A DNA stretch of 64,000 bases from Eupeodes corollae (lineage: Eukaryota > Arthropoda > Insecta > Diptera > Syrphidae), in the NCBI RefSeq assembly GCF_945859685.1, contig NC_079147.1:171165174-171229173 (forward strand), written 5' to 3'. The notes under the pieces are model-generated. The model ran no database searches. It was not told the origin of the DNA and worked only from the letters and a program-made list of their open reading frames with translations. Below are positions 1-14,236 of the stretch, in pieces (positions within the stretch are counted from its first letter, which is position 1; the number at the start of each line of letters is the position of its first letter). The position numbers were made by a program, and so were the translations under genes.

Positions 1-878
1 TTTGTGATGAGCTGGGTCGAAATTCTGTAATTTTACTTTTTGACTAATTTTTCGGAAAAGAGAGATCGTATAACATTTTGGTTTGCAGTTGTTGGTAGAG
101 CATTTAAATACCTTTCTTTTGATGTGCATTTTGATTGGGTGGGAAATAGTTTTGAAAATACTACTTTTTTCGGCAAGGGTTATCCCACGATTTTCTCGAA
201 AAACTGAAAAAAAATCATTTTTGTGATTTATGCATCAATTGAAAGGTGGGTCGATGCTCTGTATTTTAGTGAAAACCGCATCATGTTTGGAGGCTTGGTT
301 GAGGAAATAGAGCAACCGAAAGATAATTTGTGATGAGCTGGGTCGAAATTCTGTAATTTTACTTTTTGACTAATTTTTCGGAAACGAGCGATTGTATAAC
401 ATTTTGGTTTGCAGTTGTGGGTAGAGCATTTAAATACCTTTCTTTTGATGTGCATTTTGATTGGGTGGGAAATAGATTTGAAAATGCTACTTTCTCGGCA
501 ATGGGTTAGCCCACGATTTTCTCGAAAAACTGAAAAAAAATCATTTTTGTGATTTATGCATCAATTGAAAGGTGGGTCGATGCTCTGTATTTTAGTGAAA
601 ACCGCATCATGTTTGGAGGCTTGGTTGAGGAAATAGAGCAACCGAAAGATAATTTGTGATGAGCTGGGTCGAAATTCTGTAATTTTACTTTTTGACTAAT
701 TTTTCGGAAACGAGCGATCGTATAACATTTTGGTTTGCAGTTGTGGGTAGAGCATTTAAATACCTTTCTTTTGATGTGTATTTTGATTAGTTGGGAAATA
801 ATTTTGAAAATACTACTTTTTTCGGCAAGGGTTAGCCCACGATTTTCTCGAAAAACTGAAAAAAATCATTTTTGTGAT

Positions 879-2182
879 TTATGCATCAATTGAAAGGTGG
901 GTCGATGCTCTGTATTTTAGTGAAAACCGCATCATGTTTGGAGGCTTGGTTGAGGAAATAGAGCAACCGAAAGATAATTTGTGATGAGCTGGGTCGAAAT
1001 TCTGTAATTTTACTTTTTGACTAATTTTTCGGAAAAGAAAGATCGTATAACATTTTGGTTTGCAGTTGTTGGTAGAGCATTTAAATACCTTTCTTTTGAT
1101 GTGCATTTTGATTGGGTGGGAAATAGTTTTGAAAATACTACTTTTTTCGGCAAGGGTTATCCCACGATTTTCTCGAAAAACTGAAAAAAAATCATTTTTG
1201 TGATTTATGCATCAATTGAAAGGTGGGTCGATGCTCTGTATTTTAGTGAAAACCGCATCATGTTTGGAGGCTTGGTTGAGGAAATAGAGCAACCGAAAGA
1301 TAATTTGTGATGAGCTGGGTCGAAATTCTGTAATTTTACTTTTTGACTATTTTTTCGGAAACGAGCGATTGTATAACATTTTGGTTTGCAGTTGTGGGTA
1401 GAGCATTTAAATACCTTTCTTTTGATGTGCATTTTGATTGGGTGGGAAATAGTTTTGAAAATACTACTTTTTTCGGCAAGGGTTATCCCACGATTTTCTC
1501 GAAAAACTGAAAAAAAATCATTTTTGTGATTTATGCATCAATTGAAAGGTGGGTCGATGCTCTGTATTTTAGTGAAAACCGCATCATGTTTGGAGGCTTG
1601 GTTGAGGAAATAGAGCAACCGAAAGATAATTTGTGATGAGCTGGGTCGAAATTCTGTAATTTTACTTTTTGACTAATTTTTCGGAAAAGAGAGATCGTAT
1701 AACATTTTGGTTTGCAGTTGTGGGTAGAGCATTTAAATACCTTTCTTTTGATGTGTATTTTGATTGGTTGGGAAATAATTTTGAAAATACTACTTTTTTC
1801 GCCAAGGGTAAGCCCACGATTTTCTCGAAAAACTGAAAAAAAATCATTTTTGTGATTTATGCATCAATTGAAAGGTGGGTCGATGCTCTGTATTTTAGTG
1901 AAAACCGCATCATGTTTGGAGGCTTGGTTGAGGAAATAGAGCAACCGAAAGATAATTTGTGATGAGCTGGGTCGAAATTCTGTAATTTTACTTTTTGACT
2001 AATTTTTCGGAAAAGAGAGATCGTATAACATTTTGGTTTGCAGTTGTTGGTAGAGCATTTAAATACCTTTCTTTTGATGTGCATTTTGATTGGGTGGGAA
2101 ATAGTTTTGAAAATACTACTTTTTTCGGCAAGGGTTATCCCACGATTTTCTCGAAAAACTGAAAAAAAATCATTTTTGTGAT
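879..2182. repeat. Four-monomer higher-order cassette, copy 1
   Basis: Four consecutive distinguishable monomers: one with AAAAGAAAGATCG and GTTGTTGG; one with GACTATTTTTTCGG; one with the private TTCGCCAAGGGTAAGCCC change (about 1797); one with AAAAGAGAGATCG and GTTGTTGG. The same order recurs four more times in the left arm. Confidence 0.8.
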
Positions 2183-2508
2183 TTATGCATCAATTGAAAG
2201 GTGGGTCGATGCTCTGTATTTTAGTGAAAACCGCATCATGTTTGGAGGCTTGGTTGAGGAAATAGAGCAACCGAAAGATAATTTGTGATGAGCTGGGTCG
2301 AAATTCTGTAATTTTACTTTTTGACTAATTTTTCGGAAACGAGCGATCGTATAACATTTTGGTTTGCAGTTGTGGGTAGAGCATTTAAATACCTTTCTTT
2401 TGATGTGCATTTTGATTGGGTGGGAAATAGATTTGAAAATGCTACTTTTTCGGCAATGGGTTAGCCCACGATTTTCTCGAAAAACTGAAAAAAAATCATT
2501 TTTGTGAT
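2183..2508. repeat. Representative 326-bp satellite monomer
   Basis: One full unit, taken arbitrarily from one TTATGCATCAATTG landmark to the next. Landmarks in order are the GAAAGGTGGGTCGATGCTCTG block, ACCGCATCATGTTTGGAGG, GAGCAACCGAAAGATAATT, GAGCTGGGTCGAAATTCTG, the TTTTTCGGAAACGAGCGATC block, TTTGGTTTGCAGTTGTGGG, CATTTAAATACCTTTC, the GGGTGGGAAATAG block, a CGGCAAGGG or CGGCAATGGG block, TTAGCCCACGATTTTCTCG, and an A-run followed by a T-run. A-tracts and T-tracts near the end could give intrinsic curvature, as in many satellites; that is inference. I found no match to the 17-bp CENP-B box. Confidence 0.9.
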
Positions 2509-2833
2509 TTATGCATCAATTGAAAGGTGGGTCGATGCTCTGTATTTTAGTGAAAACCGCATCATGTTTGGAGGCTTGGTTGAGGAAATAGAGCAACCGA
2601 AAGATAATTTGTGATGAGCTGGGTCGAAATTCTGTAATTTTACTTTTTGACTAATTTTTCGGAAACGAGCGATCTTATAACATTTTGGATTGCAGTTGTG
2701 GGTAGAGCATTTAAATACCTTTCTTTTGATGTGCATTTTGATTGGGTGGGAAATAGATTGAAAATGCTACTTTTTTGGCAATGGGTTAGCCCACGATTTT
2801 CTCGAAAAACTGAAAAAAAATCATTTTTGTGAT

Positions 2834-4139
2834 TTATGCATCAATTGAAAGGTGGGTCGATGCTCTGTATTTTAGTGAAAACCGCATCATGTTTGGAGGC
2901 TTGGTTGAGGAAATAGAGCAACCGAAAGATAATTTGTGATGAGCTGGGTCGAAATTCTGTAATTTTACTTTTTGACTAATTTTTCGGAAAAGAAAGATCG
3001 TATAACATTTTGGTTTGCAGTTGTTGGTAGAGCATTTAAATACCTTTCTTTTGATGTGCATTTTGATTGGGTGGGAAATAGTTTTGAAAATACTACTTTT
3101 TTCGGCAAGGGTTATCCCACGATTTTCTCGAAAAACTGAAAAAAAATCATTTTTGTGATTTATGCATCAATTGAAAGGTGGGTCGATGCTCTGTATTTTA
3201 GTGAAAACCGCATCATGTTTGGAGGCTTGGTTGAGGAAATAGAGCAACCGAAAGATAATTTGTGATGAGCTGGGTCGAAATTCTGTAATTTTACTTTTTG
3301 ACTATTTTTTCGGAAACGAGCGATTGTATAACATTTTGGTTTGCAGTTGTGGGTAGAGCATTTAAATACCTTTCTTTTGATGTGCATTTTGATTGGGTGG
3401 GAAATAGTTTTGAAAATACTACTTTTTTCGGCAAGGGTTATCCCACGATTTTCTCGAAAAACTGAAAAAAAATCATTTTTGTGATTTATGCATCAATTGA
3501 AAGGTGGGTCGATGCTCTGTATTTTAGTGAAAACCGCATCATGTTTGGAGGCTTGGTTGAGGAAATAGAGCAACCGAAAGATAATTTGTGATGAGCTGGG
3601 TCGAAATTCTGTAATTTTACTTTTTGACTAATTTTTCGGAAAAGAGAGATCGTATAACATTTTGGTTTGCAGTTGTGGGTAGAGCATTTAAATACCTTTC
3701 TTTTTGATGTGTATTTTGATTGGTTGGGAAATAATTTTGAAAATACTACTTTTTTCGCCAAGGGTAAGCCCACGATTTTCTCGAAAAACTGAAAAAAAAT
3801 CATTTTTGTGATTTATGCATCAATTGAAAGGTGGGTCGATGCTCTGTATTTTAGTGAAAACCGCATCATGTTTGGAGGCTTGGTTGAGGAAATAGAGCAA
3901 CCGAAAGATAATTTGTGATGAGCTGGGTCGAAATTCTGTAATTTTACTTTTTGACTAATTTTTCGGAAAAGAGAGATCGTATAACATTTTGGTTTGCAGT
4001 TGTTGGTAGAGCATTTAAATACCTTTCTTTTGATGTGCATTTTGATTGGGTGGGAAATAGTTTTGAAAATACTACTTTTTTCGGCAAGGGTTATCCCACG
4101 ATTTTCTCGAAAAACTGAAAAAAAAATCATTTTTGTGAT
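2834..4139. repeat. Four-monomer higher-order cassette, copy 2
   Basis: Same ordered variants as the copy at 879-2182, including GACTATTTTTTCGG (about 3300) and the private TTCGCCAAGGGTAAGCCC (about 3752). A one-base T insertion sits at about 3700 (CTTTCTTTTTGATG). The next two monomers (4140 and 4466) restart the cassette, but the third then switches to a GGGCTAGCCC variant before a truncated unit. Confidence 0.8.
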
Positions 4140-5000
4140 TTATGCATCAATTGAAAGGTGGGTCGATGCTCTGTATTTTAGTGAAAACCGCATCATGTTT
4201 GGAGGCTTGGTTGAGGAAATAGAGCAACCGAAAGATAATTTGTGATGAGCTGGGTCGAAATTCTGTAATTTTACTTTTTGACTAATTTTTCGGAAAAGAA
4301 AGATCGTATAACATTTTGGTTTGCAGTTGTTGGTAGAGCATTTAAATACCTTTCTTTTGATGTGCATTTTGATTGGGTGGGAAATAGTTTTGAAAATACT
4401 ACTTTTTTCGGCAAGGGTTATCCCACGATTTTCTCGAAAAACTGAAAAAAAATCATTTTTGTGATTTATGCATCAATTGAAAGGTGGGTCGATGCTCTGT
4501 ATTTTAGTGAAAACCGCATCATGTTTGGAGGCTTGGTTGAGGAAATAGAGCAACCGAAAGATAATTTGTGATGAGCTGGGTCGAAATTCTGTAATTTTAC
4601 TTTTTGACTATTTTTTCGGAAACGAGCGATTGTATAACATTTTGGTTTGCAGTTGTGGGTAGAGCATTTAAATACCTTTCTTTTGATGTGCATTTTGATT
4701 GGGTGGGAAATAGTTTTGAAAATACTACTTTTTTCGGCAAGGGTTATCCCACGATTTTCTCGAAAAACTGAAAAAAAATCATTTTTGTGATTTATGCATC
4801 AATTGAAAGGTGGGTCGATGCTCTGTATTTTAGTGAAAACCGCATCATGTTTGGAGGCTTGGTTGAGGAAATAGAGCAACCGAAAGATAATTTGTGATGA
4901 GCTGGGTCGAAATTCTGTAATTTTACTTTTTGACTAATTTTTCGGAAAAGAGAGATCGTATAACATTTTGGTTTGCAGTTGTGGGTAGAGCATTTAAATA

Positions 5001-5112
5001 CCTTTCTTTTGATGTGTATTTTGATTGGTTGGGAAATAATTTTGAAAATACTACTTTTTTCGGCAAGGGCTAGCCCACGATTTTCTCGAAAAGCTGGAAA
5101 AAAATCATCAAT
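5001..5112. repeat. Truncated satellite monomer (112 bp)
   Basis: The CCTTTCTTTTGATGTG landmark recurs after 112 bp instead of 326, so about 214 bp are missing. The junction at 5108-5113 joins an AAAATCAT stretch directly to CCTTTC. This unit also carries GGGCTAGCCC and CGAAAAGCTGG, otherwise rare in the array. Confidence 0.85.
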
Positions 5113-6860
5113 CCTTTCTTTTGATGTGCATTTTGATTGGGTGGGAAATAGTTTTGAAAATACTACTTTTTCGGCAATGGGTTAGCCCACGATTTTCTCG
5201 AAAAACTGAAAAAAAATCATTATTGTGATTTATGCATCAATTGAAAGGTGGGTCGATGCTCTGTATTTTAGTGAAAACCGCATCATGTTTGGGGGCTTGG
5301 TTGAGGAAATAGAGCAACCGAAAGATAATTTGTGATGAGCTGGGTCGAAATTCTGTAATTTTACTTTTTGACTAATTTTTCGGAAACGAGCGATCGTATA
5401 ACATTTTGGTTTGCAGTTGTGGGTAGAGCATTTAAATACCTTTCTTTTGATGTGCATTTTGATTGGGTGGGAAATAGATTTGAAAATGCTACTTTTTCGG
5501 CAATGGGTTAGCCCACGATTTTCTCGAAAAACTGAAAAAAAAATCATTTTTGTAATTTATGCATCAATTGAAAGGTGGGTCGATGCTCTGTATTTTAGTG
5601 AAAACCTCATCATGTTTGGAGGCTTGGTTGAGGAAATAGAGCAACCGAAAGATAATTTGTGATGAGCTTTGTCGAAATTCTGTAATTTTACTTTTTGACT
5701 AATTTTTCGGAAACGAGCGATTGTATAACATTTTGGTTTGCAGTTGTGGGTAGAGCATTTAAATACTTTTCTTTTGATGTGCATTTTGATTGGGTGGGAA
5801 ATAGTTTTGAAAATACTACTTTTTTCGGCAAGGGTTAGCCCACGATTTTCTCGAAAAACTGAAAAAAAAATCATTTTTGTGATTTATGCATCAATTGAAA
5901 GGTGGGTCGATGCTCTGTATTTTAGTGAAAACCGCATCATGTTTGGAGGCTTGGTTGAGGAAATAGAGCAACCGAAAGATAATTTGTGATGAGCTGGGTC
6001 GAAATTCTGTAATTTTACTTTTTGACTAATTTTTCGGAAAAGAGAGATCGTATAACATTTTGGTTTGCAGTTGTTGGTAGAGCATTTAAATACCTTTCTT
6101 TTGATGTGCATTTTGATTGGGTGGGAAATAGTTTTAAAAAAATACTACTTTTTCGGCAATGGGTTAGCCCACGATTTTCTCGAAAAACTGAAAAAAAATC
6201 ATTTTTGAGATTTATGCATCAATTGAAAGGTGGGTCGATGCTCTGTATTTTAGTGAAAACCGCATCATGTTTGGAGGCTTGGTTGAGGAAATAGAGCAAC
6301 CGAAAGATAATTTGTGATGAGCTGGGTCGAAATTCTGTAATTTTACTTTTTGACTAATTTTTCGGAAACGAGCGATCGTATAACATTTTGGTTTGCAATT
6401 GTGGGTAGAGCATTTAAATACCTTTCTTTTGATGTGTATTTTGATTGGTTGGGAAATAATTTTGAAAATACTACTTTTTTCGGCAAGGGTTAGCCCACGA
6501 TTTTCTCGAAAAACTGAAAAAAATCATTTTTGTGATTTATGCATCAATTGAAAGGTGGGTCGATGCTCTGTATTTTAGTGAAAACCGCATCATGTTTGGA
6601 GGCTTGGTTGAGGAAATAGAGCAACCGAAAGATAATTTGTGATGAGCTGGGTCGAAATTCTGTAATTTTACTTTTTGACTAATTTTTCGGAAACGAGCGA
6701 TCGTATAACATTTTGGTTTGCAGTTGTGGGTAGAGCATTTAAATACCTTTCTTTTGATGTGCATTTTGATTGGGTGGGAAATAGTTTTGAAAATACTACT
6801 TTTTCGGCAATGGGTTAGCCCACGATTTTCTCGAAAAATTGAAAAAAAATCATTTTTGTG

Positions 6861-7061
6861 ATTTATGCATCAATTGAAAGGTGGGTCGATGCTCTGTATT
6901 TTAGTGAAAACCGCATCATGTTTGGAGGCTTGGTTGAGGAAATAGAGCAACCGAAAGATAATTTGTGAAGAGCTGGGTCGAAATTCTGTAATTTTACTTT
7001 TTGACTAATTTTTCGGAAAAGAGAGATCGTATAACATTTTGGTTTGTTCATCATTTTTGTG
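6861..7061. repeat. Truncated satellite monomer (201 bp)
   Basis: Two ATTTATGCATC landmarks are 201 bp apart, so about 125 bp are deleted. The junction at about 7045-7052 joins ATTTTGGTTTG to TTCATCATTTTTGTG. Confidence 0.85.
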
Positions 7062-8694
7062 ATTTATGCATCAATTGAAAGGTGGGTCGATGCTCTGTAT
7101 TTTAGTGAAATCCGCATCATGTTTGGAGGCTTGGTTGAGGAAATAGAGCAACCGAAAGATAATTTGTGATGAGCTGGGTCGAAATTCTGTAATTTTACTT
7201 TTTGACTAATTTTTCGGAAAAGAGAGATCGTATAACATTTTTGTTTGAAGTTGTTGGTAGAGCATTTATATACCTTTCTTTTGATGTGCATTTTGATTGG
7301 GTGGGAAATAATTTTGAAAATACTACTTTTTTCGGCAAGGGTTATCCCACGATTTTCTCGAAAAACTGAAAAAAAATCATTTTTGTGATTTATGCATCAA
7401 TTGAAAGGTGGGTCGATGCTCTGTATTTTAGTGAAAACCGCATCATGTTTGGAGGCTTGGTTGAGGAAATAGAGCAACCGAAAGATAATTTGTGATGAGC
7501 TGGGTCGAAATTCTGTAATTTTACTTTTTGACTAATTTTTCGGAAACGAGCGATCGTATAACATTTTGGTTTGCAGTTGTGGGTAGAGCATTTAAATACC
7601 TTTCTTTTGATGTGTATTTTGATTGGTTGGGAAATAATTTTGAAAATACTACTTTTTTCGGCAAGGGTTAGCCCACGATTTTCTCGAAAAACTGAAAAAA
7701 AATCATTTTTGTGATTTATGCATCAATTGAAAGGTGGGTCGATGCTCTGTATTTTAGTGAAAACCGCATCATGTTTGGAGGCTTGGTTGAGGAAATAGAG
7801 CAACCGAAAGATAATTTGTGATGAGCTGGGTCGAAATTCTGTAATTTTACTTTTTGACTAATTTTTCGGAAACGAGCGATCGTATAACATTTTGGTTTGC
7901 AGTTGTGGGTAGAGCATTTAAATACCTTTCTTTTGATGTGTATTTTGATTAGTTGGGAAATAATTTTGAAAATACTACTTTTTTCGGCAAGGGTTAGCCC
8001 ACGATTTTCTCGAAAAACTGAAAAAAAAATCATTTTTGTGATTTATGCATCAATTGAAAGGTGGGTCGATGCTCTGTATTTTAGTGAAAACCGCATCATG
8101 TTTGGAGGCTTGGTTGAGGAAATAGAGCAACCGAAAGATAATTTGTGATGAGCTGGGTCGAAATTCTGTAATTTTACTTTTTGACTAATTTTTCGGAAAC
8201 GAGCGATCGTATAACATTTTGGTTTGCAGTTGTGGGTAGAGCATTTAAATACCTTTCTTTTGATGTGCATTTTGATTGGGTGGGAAATAGTTTTGAAAAT
8301 ACTACTTTTTTCGGCAAGGGTTAGCCCACGATTTTCTCGAAAAACTGAAAAAAAATAATTTTTGTGATTTATGCATCAATTGAAAGGTGGGTCGATGCTC
8401 TGTATTTTAGTGAAATCCGCATCATGTTTGGAGGCTTGGTTGAGGAAATAGAGCAACCGAAAGATAATTTGTGATGAGCTGGGTCGAAATTCTGTAATTT
8501 TACTTTTTGACTAATTTTTCGGAAAAGAGAGATCGTATAACATTTTTGTTTGAAGTTGTTGGTAGAGCATTTATATACCTTTCTTTTGATGTGCATTTTG
8601 ATTGGGTGGGAAATAATTTTGAAAATACTACTTTTTTCGGCAAGGGTTATCCCACGATTTTCTCGAAAAACTGAAAAAAAATCATTTTTGTGAT

Positions 8695-9999
8695 TTATGC
8701 ATCAATTGAAAGGTGGGTCGATGCTCTGTATTTTAGTGAAAACCGCATCATGTTTGGAGGCTTGGTTGAGGAAATAGAGCAACCGAAAGATAATTTGTGA
8801 TGAGCTGGGTCGAAATTCTGTAATTTTACTTTTTGACTAATTTTTCGGAAAAGAAAGATCGTATAACATTTTGGTTTGCAGTTGTTGGTAGAGCATTTAA
8901 ATACCTTTCTTTTGATGTGCATTTTGATTGGGTGGGAAATAGTTTTGAAAATACTACTTTTTTCGGCAAGGGTTATCCCACGATTTTCTCGAAAAACTGA
9001 AAAAAAATCATTTTTGTGATTTATGCATCAATTGAAAGGTGGGTCGATGCTCTGTATTTTAGTGAAAACCGCATCATGTTTGGAGGCTTGGTTGAGGAAA
9101 TAGAGCAACCGAAAGATAATTTGTGATGAGCTGGGTCGAAATTCTGTAATTTTACTTTTTGACTATTTTTTCGGAAACGAGCGATTGTATAACATTTTGG
9201 TTTGCAGTTGTGGGTAGAGCATTTAAATACCTTTCTTTTGATGTGCATTTTGATTGGGTGGGAAATAGTTTTGAAAATACTACTTTTTTCGGCAAGGGTT
9301 ATCCCACGATTTTCTCGAAAAACTGAAAAAAAATCATTTTTGTGATTTATGCATCAATTGAAAGGTGGGTCGATGCTCTGTATTTTAGTGAAAACCGCAT
9401 CATGTTTGGAGGCTTGGTTGAGGAAATAGAGCAACCGAAAGATAATTTGTGATGAGCTGGGTCGAAATTCTGTAATTTTACTTTTTGACTAATTTTTCGG
9501 AAAAGAGAGATCGTATAACATTTTGGTTTGCAGTTGTGGGTAGAGCATTTAAATACCTTTCTTTTGATGTGTATTTTGATTGGTTGGGAAATAATTTTGA
9601 AAATACTACTTTTTTCGCCAAGGGTAAGCCCACGATTTTCTCGAAAAACTGAAAAAAAATCATTTTTGTGATTTATGCATCAATTGAAAGGTGGGTCGAT
9701 GCTCTGTATTTTAGTGAAAACCGCATCATGTTTGGAGGCTTGGTTGAGGAAATAGAGCAACCGAAAGATAATTTGTGATGAGCTGGGTCGAAATTCTGTA
9801 ATTTTACTTTTTGACTAATTTTTCGGAAAAGAGAGATCGTATAACATTTTGGTTTGCAGTTGTTGGTAGAGCATTTAAATACCTTTCTTTTGATGTGCAT
9901 TTTGATTGGGTGGGAAATAGTTTTGAAAATACTACTTTTTTCGGCAAGGGTTATCCCACGATTTTCTCGAAAAACTGAAAAAAAAATCATTTTTGTGAT
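8695..9999. repeat. Four-monomer higher-order cassette, copy 3
   Basis: The same four ordered monomer variants, with the CGCCAAGGGTAAG marker at about 9615. It is preceded by a monomer carrying GAAATCCGCATC, TTTTTGTTTGAAGTTG and CATTTATATACC (8369), which also precedes the related blocks at 12933, 16518 and 18148. Confidence 0.8.
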
Positions 10000-10651
10000 T
10001 TATGCATCAATTGAAAGGTGGGTCGATGCTCTGTATTTTAGTGAAAACCGCATCATGTTTGGAGGCTTGGTTGAGGAAATAGAGCAACCGAAAGATAATT
10101 TGTGATGAGCTGGGTCGAAATTCTGTAATTTTACTTTTTGACTAATTTTTCGGAAACGAGCGATTGTATAACATTTTGGTTTGCAGTTGTGGGTAGAGCA
10201 TTTAAATACCTTTCTTTTGATGTGCATTTTGATTGGGTGGGAAATAGATTTGAAAATGCTACTTTCTCGGCAATGGGTTAGCCCACGATTTTCTCGAAAA
10301 ACTGAAAAAAAATCATTTTTGTGATTTATGCATCAATTGAAAGGTGGGTCGATGCTCTGTATTTTAGTGAAAACCGCATCATGTTTGGAAGCTTGGTTGA
10401 GGAAATAGAGCAACCGAAAGATAATTTGTGATGAGCTGGGTCGAAATTCTGTAATTTTACTTTTTGACTAATTTTTCGGAAACGAGAGATCGTATAACAT
10501 TTTGGTTTGCAGTTGTGGGTAGAGCATTTAAATACCTTTCTTTTGATGTGCATTTTGATTGGGTGGGAAATAGATTTGAAAATGCTACTTTTTCGGCAAT
10601 GGGTTAGCCCACGATTTTCTCGAAAAACTGAAAAAAAATCATTTTTGTGAT

Positions 10652-13600
10652 TTATGCATCAATTGAAAGGTGGGTCGATGCTCTGTATTTTAGTGAAAAC
10701 CGCATCATGTTTGGAGGCTTGGTTGAGGAAATAGAGCAACCGAAAGATAATTTGTGATGAGCTGGGTCGAAATTCTGTAATTTTACTTTTTGACTAATTT
10801 TTCGGAAACGAGCGATCTTATAACATTTTGGATTGCAGTTGTGGGTAGAGCATTTAAATACCTTTCTTTTGATGTGCATTTTGATTGGGTGGGAAATAGA
10901 TTTGAAAATGCTACTTTTTTGGCAATGGGTTAGCCCACGATTTTCTCGAAAAACTGAAAAAAAATCATTTTTGTGATTTATGCATCAATTGAAAGGTGGG
11001 TCGATGCTCTGTATTTTAGTGAAAACCGCATCATGTTTGGAGGCTTGGTTGAGGAAATAGAGCAACCGAAAGATAATTTGTGATGAGCTGGGTCGAAATT
11101 CTGTAATTTTACTTTTTGACTAATTTTTCGGAAAAGAGAGATCGTATAACATTTTGGTTTGCAGTTGTTGGTAGAGCATTTAAATACCTTTCTTTTGATG
11201 TGCATTTTGATTGGGTGGGAAATAGTTTTGAAAATACTACTTTTTTCGGCAAGGGTTATCCCACGATTTTCTCGAAAAACTGAAAAAAAATCATTTTTGT
11301 GATTTATGCATCAATTGAAAGGTGGGTCGATGCTCTGTATTTTAGTGAAAACCGCATCATGTTTGGAGGCTTGGTTGAGGAAATAGAGCAACCGAAAGAT
11401 AATTTGTGATGAGCTGGGTCGAAATTCTGTAATTTTACTTTTTGACTAATTTTTCGGAAACGAGCGATTGTATAACATTTTGGTTTGCAGTTGTGGGTAG
11501 AGCATTTAAATACCTTTCTTTTGATGTGTATTTTGATTGGGTGGGAAATAGTTTTGAAAATACTACTTTTTTCGGCAAGGGTTAGCCCACGATTTTCTCG
11601 AAAAACTGAAAAAAAATCATTTTTGAGATTTATGCATCAATTGAAAACTGGGTCGATGCTCTGTATTTTAGTGAAAACCGCATCATGTTTGGAGTCTTGG
11701 TTGAGGAAATAGAGCAACCGAAAGATAATTTGTGATGAGCTGGGTCGAAATTCTGTAATTTTACTTTTTGACTAATTTTTCGGAAACGAGCGATCGTATA
11801 ACATTTTGGTTTGCAGTTGTGGGTGGAGCATTTAAATACCTTTCTTTTGATGTGTATTTTGATTGGGTGGGAAATAGTTTTGAAAATACTACTTTTTCGG
11901 CAAGGGTTAGCCCACGATTTTCTCGAAAACTGAAATAAAATCATTTTTGTGATTTATGCATCAATTGAAAGGTGGGTCAATGCTCTGTATTTTAGTGAAA
12001 ACCGCATCATGTTTGGAGGCTTGGTTGAGGAAATAGAGCAACCGAAAGATAATTTGTGATGAGCTGGGTCGAAATTCTGTAATTTTACTTTTTGACTAAT
12101 TTTTCGGAAAAGAGAGATCGTATAACATTTTGGTTTGCAGTTGTGGGTAGAGCATTTAAATACCTTTCTTTTGATGTGTATTTTGATTAGTTGGGAAATA
12201 ATTTTGAAAATACTACTTTTTTCGGCAAGGGTTAGCCCACGATTTTCTCGAAAAACTGAAAAAAAAATCATTTTTGTGATTTATGCATCAATTGAAAGGT
12301 GGGTCGATGCTCTGTATTTTAGTGAAAACCGCATCATGTTTGGAGGCTTGGTTGAGGAAATAGAGCAACCGAAAGATAATTTGTGATGAGCTGGGTCGAA
12401 ATTCTGTAATTTTACTTTTTGACTAATTTTTCGGAAACGAGCGATCGTATAACATTTTGGTTTGCAGTTGTGGGTAGAGCATTTAAATACCTTTCTTTTG
12501 ATGTGCATTTTGATTGGGTGGGAAATAGTTTTGAAAATACTACTTTTTTCGGCAAGGGTTAGCCCACGATTTTCTCGAAAAACTGAAAAAAAATAATTTT
12601 TGTGATTTATGCATCAATTGAAAGGTGGGTCGATGCTCTGTATTTTAGTGAAATCCGCATCATGTTTGGAGGCTTGGTTGAGGAAATAGAGCAACCGAAA
12701 GATAATTTGTGATGAGCTGGGTCGAAATTCTGTAATTTTACTTTTTGACTAATTTTTCGGAAAAGAGAGATCGTATAACATTTTTGTTTGAAGTTGTTGG
12801 TAGAGCATTTATATACCTTTCTTTTGATGTGCATTTTGATTGGGTGGGAAATAATTTTGAAAATACTACTTTTTTCGGCAAGGGTTATCCCACGATTTTC
12901 TCGAAAAACTGAAAAAAAATCATTTTTGTGATTTATGCATCAATTGAAAGGTGGGTCGATGCTCTGTATTTTAGTGAAAACCGCATCATGTTTGGAGGCT
13001 TGGTTGAGGAAATAGAGCAACCGAAAGATAATTTGTGATGAGCTGGGTCGAAATTCTGTAATTTTACTTTTTGACTAATTTTTCGGAAAAGAAAGATCGT
13101 ATAACATTTTGGTTTGCAGTTGTTGGTAGAGCATTTAAATACCTTTCTTTTGATGTGCATTTTGATTGGGTGGGAAATAGTTTTGAAAATACTACTTTTT
13201 TCGGCAAGGGTTATCCCACGATTTTCTCGAAAAACTGAAAAAAAATCATTTTTGTGATTTATGCATCAATTGAAAGGTGGGTCGATGCTCTGTATTTTAG
13301 TGAAAACCGCATCATGTTTGGAGGCTTGGTTGAGGAAATAGAGCAACCGAAAGATAATTTGTGATGAGCTGGGTCGAAATTCTGTAATTTTACTTTTTGA
13401 CTATTTTTTCGGAAACGAGCGATTGTATAACATTTTGGTTTGCAGTTGTGGGTAGAGCATTTAAATACCTTTCTTTTGATGTGCATTTTGATTGGGTGGG
13501 AAATAGTTTTGAAAATACTACTTTTTTCGGCAAGGGTTATCCCACGATTTTCTCGAAAAACTGAAAAAAAATCATTTTTGTGATTTATGCATCAATTGAA

Positions 13601-13735
13601 AGGTGGGTCGATGCTCTGTATTTTAGTGAAAACCGCATCATGTTTGGAGGCTTGGTTGAGGAAATAGAGCAACCGAAAGATAATTTGTGATGAGCTGGGT
13701 CGAAATTCTGTAATTTTACTTTTTGACTAATTTTT
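10652..13735. repeat. 3.1-kb segmental duplication, copy A
   Basis: This stretch of about 9.5 monomers matches 14237-17320 at an offset of 3585-3586 bp, or 11 monomers. Shared private variants include TTGAAAACTGGGTCG (11642), GGGTGGAGCATTT (11822), CTGAAATAAAATC (11931) and GGTGGGTCAATGC (11972). The match appears to stop near 10620 on the left and 13735 on the right. Confidence 0.85.
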
Positions 13736-14236
13736 CGGAAACGAGCGATCTTATAACATTTTGGATTGCAGTTGTGGGTAGAGCATTTAAATACCTTTCT
13801 TTTGATGTGCATTTTGATTGGGTGGGAAATAGATTTGAAAATGCTACTTTTTTGGCAATGGGTTAGCCCACGATTTTCTCGAAAAACTGAAAAAAAATCA
13901 TTTTTGTGATTTATGCATCAATTGAAAGGTGGGTCGATGCTCTGTATTTTAGTGAAAACCGCATCATGTTTGGAGGCTTGGTTGAGGAAATAGAGCAACC
14001 GAAAGATAATTTGTGATGAGCTGGGTCGAAATTCTGTAATTTTACTTTTTGACTAATTTTTCGGAAACGAGCGATCGTATAACATTTTGGTTTGCAGTTG
14101 TGGGTAGAGCATTTAAATACCTTTCTTTTGATGTGTATTTTGATTGGTTGGGAAATAATTTTGAAAATACTACTTTTTTCGGCAAGGGTTAGCCCACGAT
14201 TTTCTCGAAAAACTGAAAAAAAATCATTTTTGTGAT

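Noticed and set aside
228..455. Minus-strand 75-aa (sometimes 105-aa) ORF, basic and Cys-containing, repeated in most monomers
   Set aside because: It recurs because the satellite recurs. Its length switches between 75 and 105 aa with the A-run length, and it is broken in many monomers by indels and stops. Nothing sets its changes apart from the rest of the monomer. A codon-aware dN/dS over all monomers or small-RNA/transcript data would be needed to revive it.
3994..4245. Plus-strand 61-90-aa ORFs spanning monomer junctions
   Set aside because: Their frame and extent depend on the length of the A-run in each unit, and start and stop positions shift from monomer to monomer. They are shadows of the repeat, not genes.
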